From NCBI GenBank assembly GCA_017552965.1, contig JAFZNQ010000076.1, positions 86,035 to 136,964 of the forward strand: 50,930 nucleotides of DNA, given 5' to 3'. Source of the stretch: Abditibacteriota bacterium. Lineage in GTDB: Bacteria > Armatimonadota > UBA5829. The position numbers and the translations under genes were made by a program. Of the stretch, positions 36,793-46,403 are shown piece after piece. The notes below the pieces were generated by a model that worked only from the letters and a program-made list of their open reading frames with translations, was not told the DNA's origin and searched no databases. How positions within the stretch are numbered: the stretch's first letter is position 1; the number at the start of each line of letters is the position of its first letter.

Positions 36793-38928
36793 TCATTCCA
36801 GGGTCCACCTGTAGGGCTCAAAGGAGCACAGCACCTGCCCGTCCGTAAAGTTGGGCCTTACCAGCCTGCAGGTCAGCTTGTTGGCTATATACCTCTTTCC
36901 GGCTCTGTCGGATATCAGGCGGAACTCCGACTCCTCGCCGCCGGGTTCCTGGGCCCAGCCCAGGACGTATCCGGCGCAGCGGAGATAACGCCCTTCGCTC
37001 ACCAGCCTGTAAAAGCCGGCGCCGGTCTTCTCCGCCCTGAAAAGCGCGCCTCTGTTCTTCATGGAGCAGGTGCCGTCCTCGTTAAAGCCGATATAGCCGG
37101 CCTGACCGCAGATGGCAAACTCCTCTTTTTCCGGGGTCAGGTAGTCCTCCTCCGGCAGCCAGCAGGTCATCAGGGAGCGCATGTCCAGAGTCTTGCCGCA
37201 GGAAGAGTAGTCCGCCACGTGAAACACGCCGCCGTTTTCATCCCGCACGGCCAGGGACACCAGCGAGGGGAAGCAGTCGTTCTGCCACAGCTCCACATCT
37301 GCCCTGCCGTCCTTTTCCGCCGGTCTGGCGGGGAGCATGACGTCCTCGCCCAGCCGCAGGTCTCTGGCCATCACCAGAGGGCCGCGCCTGAGGGCGGTGT
37401 GGCGCTCGCACACCTCCAGCCTGCCCGGGACAGCGTGTATCACGTAGGTGTTCATATCCAGGACCAGCCGCACTTCGTCCCCCTTGCTCCACCGGCGGTC
37501 TATGACGGCCCAGTCTCCCGGCTCCGCCTTTTCGGCCGCGCCGTTGACAAAGAGGGAGCAGGAGCGGCACCAGCCGGGGATGCGGAGCCTGAGGGCGCAG
37601 GAGCCCTCCGCTTCCGCCGTGATCCTGATCTCGCCGTCCACCGGATACCCGGTCTCTATGCGCCACACGCCAAAAGGCGTGGCTGCAGCCCCCTGCTCAT
37701 AAAAGGACACGTACACTCCGGTATCGTTCCACATGACGGCGGAAAGAGGCATAAGGCCGGAAGCAGCGGAGCCGATACACTGGCAGCAGCCGTAGCCGCC
37801 CCCGGCGGCCAGAGGCTGCCAACCGCCCCTGCTCTTGCCTCTGTGAGACAGCAGCAGGGCGCCGTAGGTGTCAAAGGGCTGCTCCTCCTCCGGCAGGTTC
37901 ACAGCGGACAAAAAGGCGTTGTAGGCTGTCTGCTCCATCACCTCGGCATAGCAGGCCTTGCCCGTCAGCGCCAACAGCTTGCCGGCAAATTTCAGCCAGG
38001 TGACGGACACGCAGTTTTCCTGCATGACTCCCATCATGGCCGGGTCCGTCTGGTTGGTGGCGGAGCGGTTGAACTGCTCTCCGTGGGTGCCGCAGCAGCC
38101 GGTCACGGTGACGTCGGTGTCCCTGACGGCGCGGAAAAAGTTTTCGGCCATACGGAGATACCGCTCCTCCCCGGTCAGCTTGTAGTATTCCAGTATGCCC
38201 TCAAAGCAGGAGATCATCTCATAGGCCTTGTCCGAGCCGTAGTCACAGGGCAGAGTCCTGTCCTCCAGAGCCTGGGCAAATATGTCGCCGTAGGCGCAGC
38301 CCCCCGCGTCTATGATATAGCGGCAATAATCCAGATAGCGCTTCTCCCCTGTCAGCGCATACAGCTTCACCATGGGCTCCAGGATGGAGCAGGAGTTCAT
38401 CCCGCCCCACCAGTTGGAGGTAAACACTATGGGTATGCGGCCTTCGCCGGGCCCCACCTTGTCTATGATATAGTCCGCATGCTTTTTCAGGGCCTCGATG
38501 ATACGGGCCTTCAGGTCTTCGTCCCGGCATATGTCCAGATAATACTCCATGGCCAGCAGCACGTATTTGCGGCACCACATATCCCAGCCCGCAAACTCCG
38601 TGTCCGGCGTGTAGGTGGAAAACCGGCCCTGCTCGTCCTGAGTGGTGAGCATATCCTCCACGGTGCCCGTGATCACGTCGTAGAGCTCCGGGTCACCGGA
38701 ATAACGCCAGGTGATACAGGCGCCCCGGAGCATCTTGCCCCAGAACTCTCCGGCCCAGGCGTTGCGCTCGCCGTCCCTGCGGACCCTGAACTCATTGACG
38801 AATTTGGCCCACAGGTCCCGCTGCTTCAGCTCTCTGGTCTCTATATACCGGCTCGTGCTGCCCAGCACGCCGTCCCAGTGCATGGCGCCGGCTTCGGGGT
38901 AGCGCAAAAGGGGATGTATCTTATTCAT
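36793..38928 (-). CDS. GH127 beta-L-arabinofuranosidase-like protein (copy 1)
   Basis: The 711-residue paralogue of the previous enzyme keeps the full catalytic set (Glu304, Cys306 in QENCVSVTW; Cys381-Cys382 in YGCCQCIGS). Shared blocks include DMLTTQDEQGRFSTYTPDTE and GWDMWCRKYVLLAMEYYLDI. No signal peptide is evident. The ATG overlaps the stop of the phosphodiester glycosidase gene by eight bases, and GAGGA lies just before it, so translation is coupled. Two divergent copies suggest different linkages or aglycones in one arabinan- or extensin-like substrate. Confidence 0.88.
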   Translation of the reverse strand: MNKIHPLLRYPEAGAMHWDGVLGSTSRYIETRELKQRDLWAKFVNEFRVRRDGERNAWAGEFWGKMLRGACITWRYSGDPELYDVITGTVEDMLTTQDEQGRFSTYTPDTEFAGWDMWCRKYVLLAMEYYLDICRDEDLKARIIEALKKHADYIIDKVGPGEGRIPIVFTSNWWGGMNSCSILEPMVKLYALTGEKRYLDYCRYIIDAGGCAYGDIFAQALEDRTLPCDYGSDKAYEMISCFEGILEYYKLTGEERYLRMAENFFRAVRDTDVTVTGCCGTHGEQFNRSATNQTDPAMMGVMQENCVSVTWLKFAGKLLALTGKACYAEVMEQTAYNAFLSAVNLPEEEQPFDTYGALLLSHRGKSRGGWQPLAAGGGYGCCQCIGSAASGLMPLSAVMWNDTGVYVSFYEQGAAATPFGVWRIETGYPVDGEIRITAEAEGSCALRLRIPGWCRSCSLFVNGAAEKAEPGDWAVIDRRWSKGDEVRLVLDMNTYVIHAVPGRLEVCERHTALRRGPLVMARDLRLGEDVMLPARPAEKDGRADVELWQNDCFPSLVSLAVRDENGGVFHVADYSSCGKTLDMRSLMTCWLPEEDYLTPEKEEFAICGQAGYIGFNEDGTCSMKNRGALFRAEKTGAGFYRLVSEGRYLRCAGYVLGWAQEPGGEESEFRLISDRAGKRYIANKLTCRLVRPNFTDGQVLCSFEPYRWTLE

Positions 38929-40339
38929 TGTCCTCTATGACCACTTCGATCTCTTTGGCAAAGCGGCGGCCGCCCACGTGGGCGGTGACGGTGCCCTTGC
39001 CGGAATTGATCACCTTGAACAGGCCGCCCTGGTCCACAAAGCCCACCGAGCCCCTGAGACCCCAGATGATCTGAGAGTTGGGGATGGACTTGTCCGACAG
39101 GCTCAGCTGATACTCGCCGGGAGACAGGGTCCCGTCGGGAAGGCCCTGTATGACCGGGTCGCCCTTCACCTTCACGGGGGTGGGCTTGCCCATGATGAGC
39201 AGGGCGTTGGAGATATAGCGGGTGTATCTGTCGGAGGGCGAATTGACTATGGAGCCTTCCAGACACATGGTGGAGGAGCCTCCTCCGTCAAAGTTCACCG
39301 CATCCCAGGCGCCGAATTCCAGCAGCAGGTCGCCCAGCAGGTCGTAGGGAGCGCCGGTGGATATCTTCTGCCTGCCGTCCACCACCATGATGATCAGGGT
39401 CTTGCAGTCCTTGCTGATGCCCAGAGCCGTCCTGGGATGGGCTACGTAAAACATGCCCTCTTCCTTGATGTTCTCGGAGTCAAAGAGCCTTTGGCCTGCG
39501 GTGAGGATCTTGTGGGGAGAGCCGTCAATGGCCGTCTTTATTTTTGTCCAGTCTCTGCCGGAGGGGCTGATGAACTCAAAGACCACCTTGATGACGTCGC
39601 CCTTTTTGGCAAAGGCCTTCAGCTCGGCGGCCCGGGTGCCGCTGGCGGATATGACTATATTGTCGTCGGCCACCGGCGAATCGCAGGTGTTTTCGCTGAC
39701 GTCGGTGACTATGCCGTAGGAGGGATGGGCCAGCGAAAATGCAGGCTGCTTGCACAGCAGGGTCATCTCGGTGCAGTCGCCCTCGGTGCAGGTGCTGCCG
39801 CCCATGCGGTAGTTGAACACGCCTATGATGTTTTCCCGTCCGTCGTAGCCTATGTCGCCGTCCACGTAGCTGAAGTCCAGAGTCTTGCCGGTGGTCTGGT
39901 TTACCAGGGTCCCCCTGAACTCGGGCCTGTCAAAAAACGCCGTGTTGTGGTCGGTGAAGGCTATGGGCATAAAGGGCGAAGGCTGGCTCACCAGCTCCCC
40001 GTCCACTATCTGTGCGCCCAGAGGATCGGACCACCAGCTCATGTCAAAAAAGCAGGCGTTCACGCCGGCCAGAGCGCCGTATTTGTCCACCAGCATGGGC
40101 ACGGTCTCCCGGCCGTACACCTTGTCCGTGCGTATGCGGTCCTGACTGAGGACCGACTTCATTTCCACGTTTTTGCTGGCCAGATCCACTTTGAGCACGT
40201 TGATGATCCTGTTGGGGTCTTCCCGCAGCACCTGGATATACTTTACGCCGTCGCCCAGGTCCTTCTCAAAACGCTTTTCGGCAAAGGACGGAGCGCACAG
40301 CGCCAGCGCTGCCAGCAACACACAGAGATACCTTTTCAT
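38921..40339 (-). CDS. exported phosphodiester glycosidase family (NAGPA domain) protein
   Basis: The 472-residue protein has a signal peptide (about 1-20) and an NAGPA-type domain (about 90-375) with AGVNACFFDMSWW, MVVDGRQ and AVNFDGGGSSTM. A C-terminal Ig-like/bacterial beta-sandwich domain (about 390-470) follows. Relatives remove sugars linked through phosphodiesters, as in the human uncovering enzyme; many bacterial ones act on cell-wall or surface glycans. GGAGG precedes the ATG. It probably heads the transcript that includes GH127 copy 1. Confidence 0.9.
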   Translation of the reverse strand: MKRYLCVLLAALALCAPSFAEKRFEKDLGDGVKYIQVLREDPNRIINVLKVDLASKNVEMKSVLSQDRIRTDKVYGRETVPMLVDKYGALAGVNACFFDMSWWSDPLGAQIVDGELVSQPSPFMPIAFTDHNTAFFDRPEFRGTLVNQTTGKTLDFSYVDGDIGYDGRENIIGVFNYRMGGSTCTEGDCTEMTLLCKQPAFSLAHPSYGIVTDVSENTCDSPVADDNIVISASGTRAAELKAFAKKGDVIKVVFEFISPSGRDWTKIKTAIDGSPHKILTAGQRLFDSENIKEEGMFYVAHPRTALGISKDCKTLIIMVVDGRQKISTGAPYDLLGDLLLEFGAWDAVNFDGGGSSTMCLEGSIVNSPSDRYTRYISNALLIMGKPTPVKVKGDPVIQGLPDGTLSPGEYQLSLSDKSIPNSQIIWGLRGSVGFVDQGGLFKVINSGKGTVTAHVGGRRFAKEIEVVIEDNE

Positions 40340-40400
40340 ACTATATCCTCCGATATGAAAAAATCAAGGCTGCCATGACCCGGAGGGTCTGCAGCCCTGT

Positions 40401-40406
40401 ATTATA
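40401..40406 (-). promoter_or_regulatory. possible -10 of the NAGPA-GH127 transcript
   Basis: TATAAT on the minus strand, 62 bases upstream of the ATG at 40339. The -35 is poor. Confidence 0.5.
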
Positions 40407-40414
40407 CGCATTGA

Positions 40415-41719
40415 TTATTTGGCCGGCCGTGATTCGGCGGGGACCACGTTGAATATCACCGGCACGTCCACGATGCCGTCGGGAGTGGAGACGTTGAACA
40501 GGAAGGTCACTTCTCCGAAGGTGCCCAGAGGAGGTATCACCTTGAACTCCACGTTCTGGGTCTTCTTGACCAGAGGCATCACCTTGTAGCTGATGGTCTG
40601 CTTGCCGCCCTTGGGCTGCCATCCGGCGGGCGGATTGATGGTCACGGCGCCGGAAGGAGTCTTGCTGCGGGAATAATTGGTGATCTTCACGCCTATCCTG
40701 ATCTCCTTGTCGTCGGAATACATGGGGTCGGGAGCGATGGGCTCTATCTTCACGGAGGGCACCACCTCAAAGCTCTTCATGGCGGCGCCGATCTTGGTCT
40801 CGCCCACGAACACCTCGGCTCCCAGCACCCAGGTGCCGGGGGTCATATCTTTGGCCGTATTGGTGTGATAGGCTCTGGTGAAGGTGCTCTTTTTCTTGAT
40901 GTCGCCCACCACTATCTTGTAGGAGTTGACGAACCGGTCCAGAGTCCCCTCGCCGCCCAGCACTATATTGCTGATGCTCACGGGCTCGCCGGACTTGTTG
41001 GACAGGGCTATCTTGCCGTCCAGGGTCTCTCCGGGAACGATGATCTCTCTGTCCAGCTTCAGATCCAGGGTCAGATCCCCCAGTATGGCCGACTTGTAGG
41101 TCACCAGAGTGCACTTGCGGGTGTTGTCGGAGAGGTCGGCGGGGTTGAACATGATCCAGGGGGCCTCGCTGCCGGTGGTGTGCACGGCCACGTTGAAGCC
41201 TATCTCGCTGCCCGGCTCAAAAGCCTTCAGCTCTCTGATGGCAGTCCTGGCGGGTATGGCCAGCTCCACGGAATATCTGCCCTTTGTGATGCCGCTTTCG
41301 CAGAGGATGCTGTCGGCGTCCACCGGGCTCATCATGCTGACTGCCGCCTCGGACAGAGTGTTGCTTTCGGCCTTGTATGCTTCGAGGCTCTCGCCGCCCA
41401 TCACCTTGAAGAGATAGGCGCCGTTGGCGCTGGTCCAGCCGCTGCCGGTGGAGTCCAGCACCACCGCCACGTCGCTCAGGACGCCGGCCGTCACGGCCAC
41501 GTAGAGATACTTGCTGTCCCAGTTGGTATATACCCTGATATCGGTGTTGCCCGAAGGGATATCGCCGGCTTCGTAAAACTGATCCCACTCGTCCTCGTTG
41601 TAAACGCCGTCTATGACAGGACTTCTTTTCAGCAATTCTCTGTCGGGCGAATCCAGCGTCTGGCAAAAGGCCAGCGCGCCGAAGCTGAATATAAGCAGAG
41701 CCAATACTAACTTTTTCAT
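40415..41719 (-). CDS. exported carbohydrate-binding protein (CBM9-like plus NEW3-like domains)
   Basis: The 434-residue protein has a signal peptide (about 1-19). An N-terminal domain (about 30-215) resembles the CBM9-like sugar-binding/DOMON fold (IDGVYNEDEWDQF, SKYLYVAVTA, RYSVELAIPART, EIGFNVAVH). Two beta-sandwich segments follow; the last (about 340-430) resembles the NEW3 domain associated with NPCBM proteins (NPPAGWQPKGGKQT, VTFLFNVSTPDG). It has no catalytic motif and probably binds glycan in the periplasm or at the surface. The ATG at 41719 has AAGGAT at proper distance; an ATG two codons earlier does not. It lies 53 nt downstream of rsmA without a clear promoter. Confidence 0.75.
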   Translation of the reverse strand: MKKLVLALLIFSFGALAFCQTLDSPDRELLKRSPVIDGVYNEDEWDQFYEAGDIPSGNTDIRVYTNWDSKYLYVAVTAGVLSDVAVVLDSTGSGWTSANGAYLFKVMGGESLEAYKAESNTLSEAAVSMMSPVDADSILCESGITKGRYSVELAIPARTAIRELKAFEPGSEIGFNVAVHTTGSEAPWIMFNPADLSDNTRKCTLVTYKSAILGDLTLDLKLDREIIVPGETLDGKIALSNKSGEPVSISNIVLGGEGTLDRFVNSYKIVVGDIKKKSTFTRAYHTNTAKDMTPGTWVLGAEVFVGETKIGAAMKSFEVVPSVKIEPIAPDPMYSDDKEIRIGVKITNYSRSKTPSGAVTINPPAGWQPKGGKQTISYKVMPLVKKTQNVEFKVIPPLGTFGEVTFLFNVSTPDGIVDVPVIFNVVPAESRPAK

Positions 41720-41772
41720 TGTCATATCCTTGTATTTAAGGCGATACCGCCAGAATATCGATAGATCCGGGG

Positions 41773-42597
41773 TCAGGACCCCTCTGTCTCACACGCCGTG
41801 TTGCACAGCAGCGCGTATTCCTCGAGAGTCAGACTCTCTCCTCTTCTTGAGCCGTCTATGCCGCTCTCCGCCAGCACCCGGGCTGCCTTTTCCCTGCTCC
41901 ACCACAAGAGCTCCGAATTGGCGAGATTGTTGAGCAGGGTCTTTCTCCTCTTGGAATAGGCGGCCCTGATGATCCGAAAGAGCAGGGTCTCGTCCGCTGC
42001 CTCCACCGGCGGCTCGGAGCGGAAATGCAGCTCTATGACGCTGCTGTCCACCCTGGGCGCCGGGAAAAAGCACCCCCGGGACACATTGCGCACCCGGCTC
42101 ACTGCCGCATAATAACGGCAATACAGGCTGAAGGAAGAGCACTCTCTGGTCCCCGGGGGAGCCAGAAGCCTGTCCGCCACCTCCTTCTGCACCATGAGCA
42201 CGCAGCCCGAGAGCAGGGCTCTCGCTCCTATGAGCTTTTGGATGATGGGAGTGGTGATATAATATGGCAGATTGCCTGCGCACACTGTCCTTGCGCCCGG
42301 CAGAGCGGACATATCCCACTGCAAAAAATCACCCGTCACGATGGCGACGCCCGGCCTGCCGGTATATCTGTCTGCCAGCCGTCCGGCCAGCTCTTCATCC
42401 GCCTCCACGCATACCAAAGGCTTGCCCAGCTCCGCCAGAGGCTCCGTCAGGGCGCCGGTGCCGGGGCCTATCTCCAGCACCGCATCGCTGTCAAAGCGGC
42501 TCACGGCGGCGACTATCTCGTCGATGATATGCCTTTCGGTCAGCCAGTTCTGCCCCAGAGACTTTCGGGGCCTGGTCTGCCCTTCGCGGGAACACAC
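41773..42597 (-). CDS. rsmA: 16S rRNA dimethyladenosine transferase RsmA (KsgA)
   Basis: The 274-residue SAM methyltransferase dimethylates two adjacent adenines near the 3' end of 16S rRNA. Seen are SLGQNWL (family N-terminus), VLEIGPGTGALTEPL (SAM motif I), GNLPYYITTPII (motif IV), and FFPAPRVDSSVI and YSKRRKTLLNNL in the C-terminal part. The start is a GTG at 42597, with AAGGA upstream inside the end of the previous gene, two bases after its stop. It closes the gltX-lpt operon. Confidence 0.96.
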   Translation of the reverse strand: MCSREGQTRPRKSLGQNWLTERHIIDEIVAAVSRFDSDAVLEIGPGTGALTEPLAELGKPLVCVEADEELAGRLADRYTGRPGVAIVTGDFLQWDMSALPGARTVCAGNLPYYITTPIIQKLIGARALLSGCVLMVQKEVADRLLAPPGTRECSSFSLYCRYYAAVSRVRNVSRGCFFPAPRVDSSVIELHFRSEPPVEAADETLLFRIIRAAYSKRRKTLLNNLANSELLWWSREKAARVLAESGIDGSRRGESLTLEEYALLCNTACETEGS

Positions 42598-42599
42598 GG

Positions 42600-43013
42600 C
42601 TAATCCTTGTAGTGCAGATCCCTGTTGGCGTCTATATACCTGTGGGCTATCACCCAGGCCGCAAAGTCGTCTATGTTCCTGCGGGGCTTCAGCATGGAAG
42701 ACGGCAGGAAAAACAGGTACCAGGGCTTGCGGTGTCTGGCCCAGTAGCCCTTCCGCGCCTCCCAGGTGGTGTTGGTCTCGTCCACCAGGTGTATGTCCTT
42801 GATGCCGTATTCCTTCAGCTCCTTGACGATATCCTCCGAACGGGTCCCGTCTCCGCAAACCACGTGAGCGGTAGGATAATTGGTCTTGTAGTGTTCTACG
42901 TCTTCACAAAAAGAAGATCTGGAGCACACCTTGCGGGTGATGGTCCCGCCTACGGAATTGACTACCGCTATGCCGACCTTGCTCTTGCCCGGATCTACTG
43001 CTATGACTATCAT
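42600..43013 (-). CDS. RNase H-fold protein, YqgF/RuvX-like (putative pre-16S rRNA nuclease)
   Basis: The 137-residue protein opens with AVDPGKSKVGIAVV, the Asp-containing first strand of the RuvC/YqgF fold. It then has VVCGDGTRSE, LVDETNTTWEAR (compare VDERLTT in YqgF) and a last acidic site RRNIDDFAAWVIAH. This fits a YqgF-like nuclease, which matures 16S rRNA 5' ends or resolves junctions. Position next to rsmA supports an rRNA role. Both neighbours overlap or abut it (ATGA with the DUF3084 gene). Confidence 0.8.
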   Translation of the reverse strand: MIVIAVDPGKSKVGIAVVNSVGGTITRKVCSRSSFCEDVEHYKTNYPTAHVVCGDGTRSEDIVKELKEYGIKDIHLVDETNTTWEARKGYWARHRKPWYLFFLPSSMLKPRRNIDDFAAWVIAHRYIDANRDLHYKD

Positions 43014-44560
43014 TTATCTACCTCCACTCTGGTATTCCTCGTACTGACCACGTCCGAGCTGTACAGGTCTCTCGCCGCATACAGCCGCACGGTCACAGCC
43101 GAGGACGCCGCCTTTATCTCATCCATCAGCCCCAGTATCACCGCCACCTGCTCCGTGAGAGACGTCTCCCGGTAGGAGGAAAACAGTCTCAGAGCAGGAT
43201 TGCGCTTCATGGCCTTCTGGCAATAATAAGCGAAGAGAGGAGACATCTGGGCAGGCACGGCTCCCTTGTTCACAGACTCCGTGAGCACGGTGTTGCTGTA
43301 AAAATCATAGAGGTCCGTGAATACCTCCGCCTCCGACTGGTGACCGGAAAAGGTGATCTCCGATATCAGGCTGTCCATGTTGTATATGAGCTTTTGCTCA
43401 TGCAGACGGAACTCCACGGGTATCAGGCTCAGCTCGGAGGATGTCAGGTTGCCCGCGGAGGACACGGTCACCAGAGTATCGCCGCCCTTGTTCTTGATGG
43501 CTTCGGCGGCGCTCATCACCATGACCCGGATGTTGTCCTCATACACGTCCCCGGCCTCGTCCCGGAAGACCAGCCTCACGTAGGCCGACTTGAAACCGGC
43601 TGCCGCTTTTTCGCCCTCGGCGCTGATAGGCTCACCCTTATAATAGCTTTTTATATTATAGCAAATTTCATTGGCGTTTGCAAGCAGCTGCATCAGAGAG
43701 GCGGATATTTCGGGAATGCTTTTGTTGCCGTCCACCACGCCTCGCGCTATCTCATCCTCCTGGCGGATGACCACGGTGGAGAGCCGCAGATTGGCGTATT
43801 CCTTCATGGCTTCCTTGGCCACGTCCAGATCGTGCTCCGCCTGCCTCAGGTTTTCCTGCACCAGAGCCAGGCTCTCTTTGGCGGTGTCCAGCTCCTTTTT
43901 GGCCGCGTCCTTTTGACGCTGCTGCTCCTGCACCTGCAGCATCAGCTCCCGGAGCTTGCTGCTGTCATCCTCCAGCTGGATCTCCATCTCCTTCAGCTTT
44001 TCTTCGTCCCGGGCCAGCTGGGCCTCTTTTTCCTTCAGGGTCTTCTCCGAAGACGAATTCTGCTTTTTGAGGACCTCCAGGTCCCGCCGTCTCTCCTCTA
44101 TGTTCCGCTTCAGGGCCCTGACCTGTCCCGCGGACACGGCGTAGGCGGCTTTGGCCGAGTCATAATTCTTCCTGGCGGTGAGATAGTGAGCCTTGATGTC
44201 CTCATACTCCCGGCTCGTGGCCTGAGTGTCCTTTTCCAGACGGGCCTGCTCCGACAGCAGGGCCTTGTTTGCCACCAGCAGCTCTGCGGATTCGCGGCTC
44301 AGCTTTTCGTTTTTCTTCAGTATGGACTGGCCGTGAAAAATGACCTGTCTGAACTGGCTGTTGATCCCCGTCAGCACCAGCAGAGCCAGCACGGATATGA
44401 TCATACCGGTGATGACGGTAGAGACTATAGCCGTGTGCTTGGGCCTGAGGCCGAACATGGTGAGGCGCTTCTTGCCCAGGCTCCTGCCTATGTAGTCCCC
44501 TACGTAGGCCACGAAGCCCGAGACCAGGATCATCGCCGCAAAAAATACCGCTGTGTACAT
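43010..44560 (-). CDS. DUF3084 family membrane coiled-coil protein
   Basis: The 516-residue protein has two membrane helices at the N-terminus (about 3-22 and 46-67) joined by DYIGRSLGKKRLTMFGLRPKHTA, the DUF3084 signature. A long coiled coil (about 75-245) rich in Lys, Glu and Gln follows, then a mixed alpha/beta C-terminal domain with SELSLIPVEFRL. The family is best known from cyanobacteria and related lineages; function unknown. Position within lpt genes suggests an envelope role. ATG shares one base with the permease stop (TAATG); its own stop overlaps the next ATG. Confidence 0.88.
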   Translation of the reverse strand: MYTAVFFAAMILVSGFVAYVGDYIGRSLGKKRLTMFGLRPKHTAIVSTVITGMIISVLALLVLTGINSQFRQVIFHGQSILKKNEKLSRESAELLVANKALLSEQARLEKDTQATSREYEDIKAHYLTARKNYDSAKAAYAVSAGQVRALKRNIEERRRDLEVLKKQNSSSEKTLKEKEAQLARDEEKLKEMEIQLEDDSSKLRELMLQVQEQQRQKDAAKKELDTAKESLALVQENLRQAEHDLDVAKEAMKEYANLRLSTVVIRQEDEIARGVVDGNKSIPEISASLMQLLANANEICYNIKSYYKGEPISAEGEKAAAGFKSAYVRLVFRDEAGDVYEDNIRVMVMSAAEAIKNKGGDTLVTVSSAGNLTSSELSLIPVEFRLHEQKLIYNMDSLISEITFSGHQSEAEVFTDLYDFYSNTVLTESVNKGAVPAQMSPLFAYYCQKAMKRNPALRLFSSYRETSLTEQVAVILGLMDEIKAASSAVTVRLYAARDLYSSDVVSTRNTRVEVDK

Positions 44561-45684
44561 TACATCTTCACTCTCAGATTGAAATACAGAGCCGCTCCCA
44601 GCCCCAATATGTTGGCGCCGAAGGACCCGGCAAAGGGCGTCAGGGTCCCGTCGTAGGCCAGCTGGGAGCCGTAGTTCCACACTATGTAATACAGGCCTAT
44701 TACCAGGAGGCTGATGCCTATACCCACGCCGGCGCTGCTCCGGTGGCTCCTGATGGCCAGAGGCGCCGCTATCAGTCCCAGTATGATGCAGCTCATGGGC
44801 AGGGCCAGCCTGTTCCACATGAACACCTCGGCTTTACGGGTGTCCCTTTCCTGAGACTCGGGCTGGGCCTTGTAGAGGCGGACCAGCTTCCGCAGCTCAA
44901 AAAAGCTCATGTTCGACACGCTGTTGTGCATCTCCGCCTTTTGCAGGAGCTCCAGCTCCTCCACGTCCTTTTCGATCCTCACGGTGTCCGTGCGGGTGGA
45001 GCCGAACAGCACCCTCGCGCCAAAATCGTCTCCCAGCTTCTGGGTGTAGCCGTCGTAGAGCTCCCAGTCAAAGCGGCGGCTCTTGTCCGTCATGCCCTGC
45101 CAGACAGCCTTTTTGGCGTATATCACCAGGCTGGGCGCTCCGCCTTCAAACCTGATGATGGTGATGTCGGCGGCCACTCCCTTGGATATGTCAAAGCCTC
45201 CGTCGGCCCGCACTATGGACCGGGTGTTCTTGTCAAAAAACATGACTGCTCTGGTGTCCGGAGCGGCGTTGTCTTTGGCTTCCGCCTCCAGAGCCTGCAG
45301 CCGCATATACGAAGCGGGCGCTACGAAATCATTGAGATAGTAGCTGACGCCCGCAGCCATCAGCACAAAGGCGATGACCGGCACCAGCAGCCGCCTGTAG
45401 CCTATGCCCGCGGCAAAGCAGCTGATCATCTCGCTCTCCCCGCTGAAGCGGCCTATGGAATATATCACCGCCAGCAGAGTAGCCATCGGCAGGGTGTAAA
45501 AAATCACCGTAGGCATATAGTAGAGGATCATCAGCCCCGCCGTGGCGAGAGGCAGCCCCTCGCTGATCAGCTGGCTGATGTCCTGGAGAAAGTCTCCCGC
45601 AAAAAACAGCATGGAGAAGGCGGCTATGCCGAACAAAAAAGGGCCCAGGAGCTCCCTGAACAGCATTCTGTCGGATATCTTCAT
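44560..45684 (-). CDS. LptF/LptG family lipopolysaccharide export permease
   Basis: The 374-residue permease has three N-terminal and three C-terminal helices flanking a periplasmic jellyroll domain (about 130-265). MLFRELLGPFLFGI, YYMPTVIFYTLPMATLLA and WNRLALPMSCIILGLIAAPLAI are YjgP/YjgQ features. It forms the inner-membrane channel with LptB and passes lipopolysaccharide to LptC and LptA. Only one such permease is present here, so it may form a homodimer or pair with a product encoded elsewhere. ATG shares one base with the lptB stop (TGATG). Confidence 0.93.
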   Translation of the reverse strand: MKISDRMLFRELLGPFLFGIAAFSMLFFAGDFLQDISQLISEGLPLATAGLMILYYMPTVIFYTLPMATLLAVIYSIGRFSGESEMISCFAAGIGYRRLLVPVIAFVLMAAGVSYYLNDFVAPASYMRLQALEAEAKDNAAPDTRAVMFFDKNTRSIVRADGGFDISKGVAADITIIRFEGGAPSLVIYAKKAVWQGMTDKSRRFDWELYDGYTQKLGDDFGARVLFGSTRTDTVRIEKDVEELELLQKAEMHNSVSNMSFFELRKLVRLYKAQPESQERDTRKAEVFMWNRLALPMSCIILGLIAAPLAIRSHRSSAGVGIGISLLVIGLYYIVWNYGSQLAYDGTLTPFAGSFGANILGLGAALYFNLRVKM

Positions 45685-46403
45685 CACATCTCAAAGTTTT
45701 CGCCCAGATAATACTTCCGGGCCACCGGGTCGTTGGGCAGATCCGCAGCGGAGCCGGCGGTGCGTATGATGCCGTCTCCCATGATGTAGGCTCTGTCGCA
45801 TATGGCCAGGGTCTCGCGGACGTTGTGGTCGGTGATGATGATGCCTATCCCCTTGTCCTTCAGGCCTCTCACCAGCTCCTGTATGTCATTGATGGATATG
45901 GGGTCCACCCCCGTAAAGGGCTCGTCCAGCAGTATGAAAGAGGGGCCCGTGGCCAGGCTCCTGGCTATCTCCACCCTGCGGCGCTCGCCGCCGGAGAGCA
46001 CCCGCCCCAGCCTTTTGCGGACCTTTTCCAGACTGAACTCCGACAGGAGGCGCTCCAGTATCTCCCGCTGCTCGGCGCGGCTCAGCTTCTGGTGCTCCAG
46101 CACCAGGCGTATGTTGTCCTCCACGGATATATTTCTGAACACGGAGGCTTCCTGAGCCAGATAGCCCATTCCCAGCCGGGCCCTCTTGTACATGGGCAGA
46201 CCGGTGATCTCCCTGTCGTCCAGATACACGTGGCCGCCGTCCGGCCTGATGAGGCCGGTGACCATGTAAAAGGAGGTGGTCTTGCCGGCGCCGTTGGGCC
46301 CCAGCAGGCCCACTATCTCGCCGGTCTCTGCCTCAAAGGACACCTTGTTGACCACCCGGCGTCCCTTGTATTGCTTGACCAGCTCGGAGGCATAGAGCTT
46401 CAT
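45684..46403 (-). CDS. lptB: LptB, ATPase of lipopolysaccharide export
   Basis: The 239-residue ABC ATPase has Walker [13 protein letters not shown]-loop YLAQEASVF, signature [16 protein letters not shown], Walker [14 protein letters not shown] and the H-loop [11 protein letters not shown], all in the LptB pattern. It powers extraction of lipopolysaccharide from the inner membrane. Its ATG overlaps the lptA stop (ATGA). Confidence 0.97.
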   Translation of the reverse strand: MKLYASELVKQYKGRRVVNKVSFEAETGEIVGLLGPNGAGKTTSFYMVTGLIRPDGGHVYLDDREITGLPMYKRARLGMGYLAQEASVFRNISVEDNIRLVLEHQKLSRAEQREILERLLSEFSLEKVRKRLGRVLSGGERRRVEIARSLATGPSFILLDEPFTGVDPISINDIQELVRGLKDKGIGIIITDHNVRETLAICDRAYIMGDGIIRTAGSAADLPNDPVARKYYLGENFEM

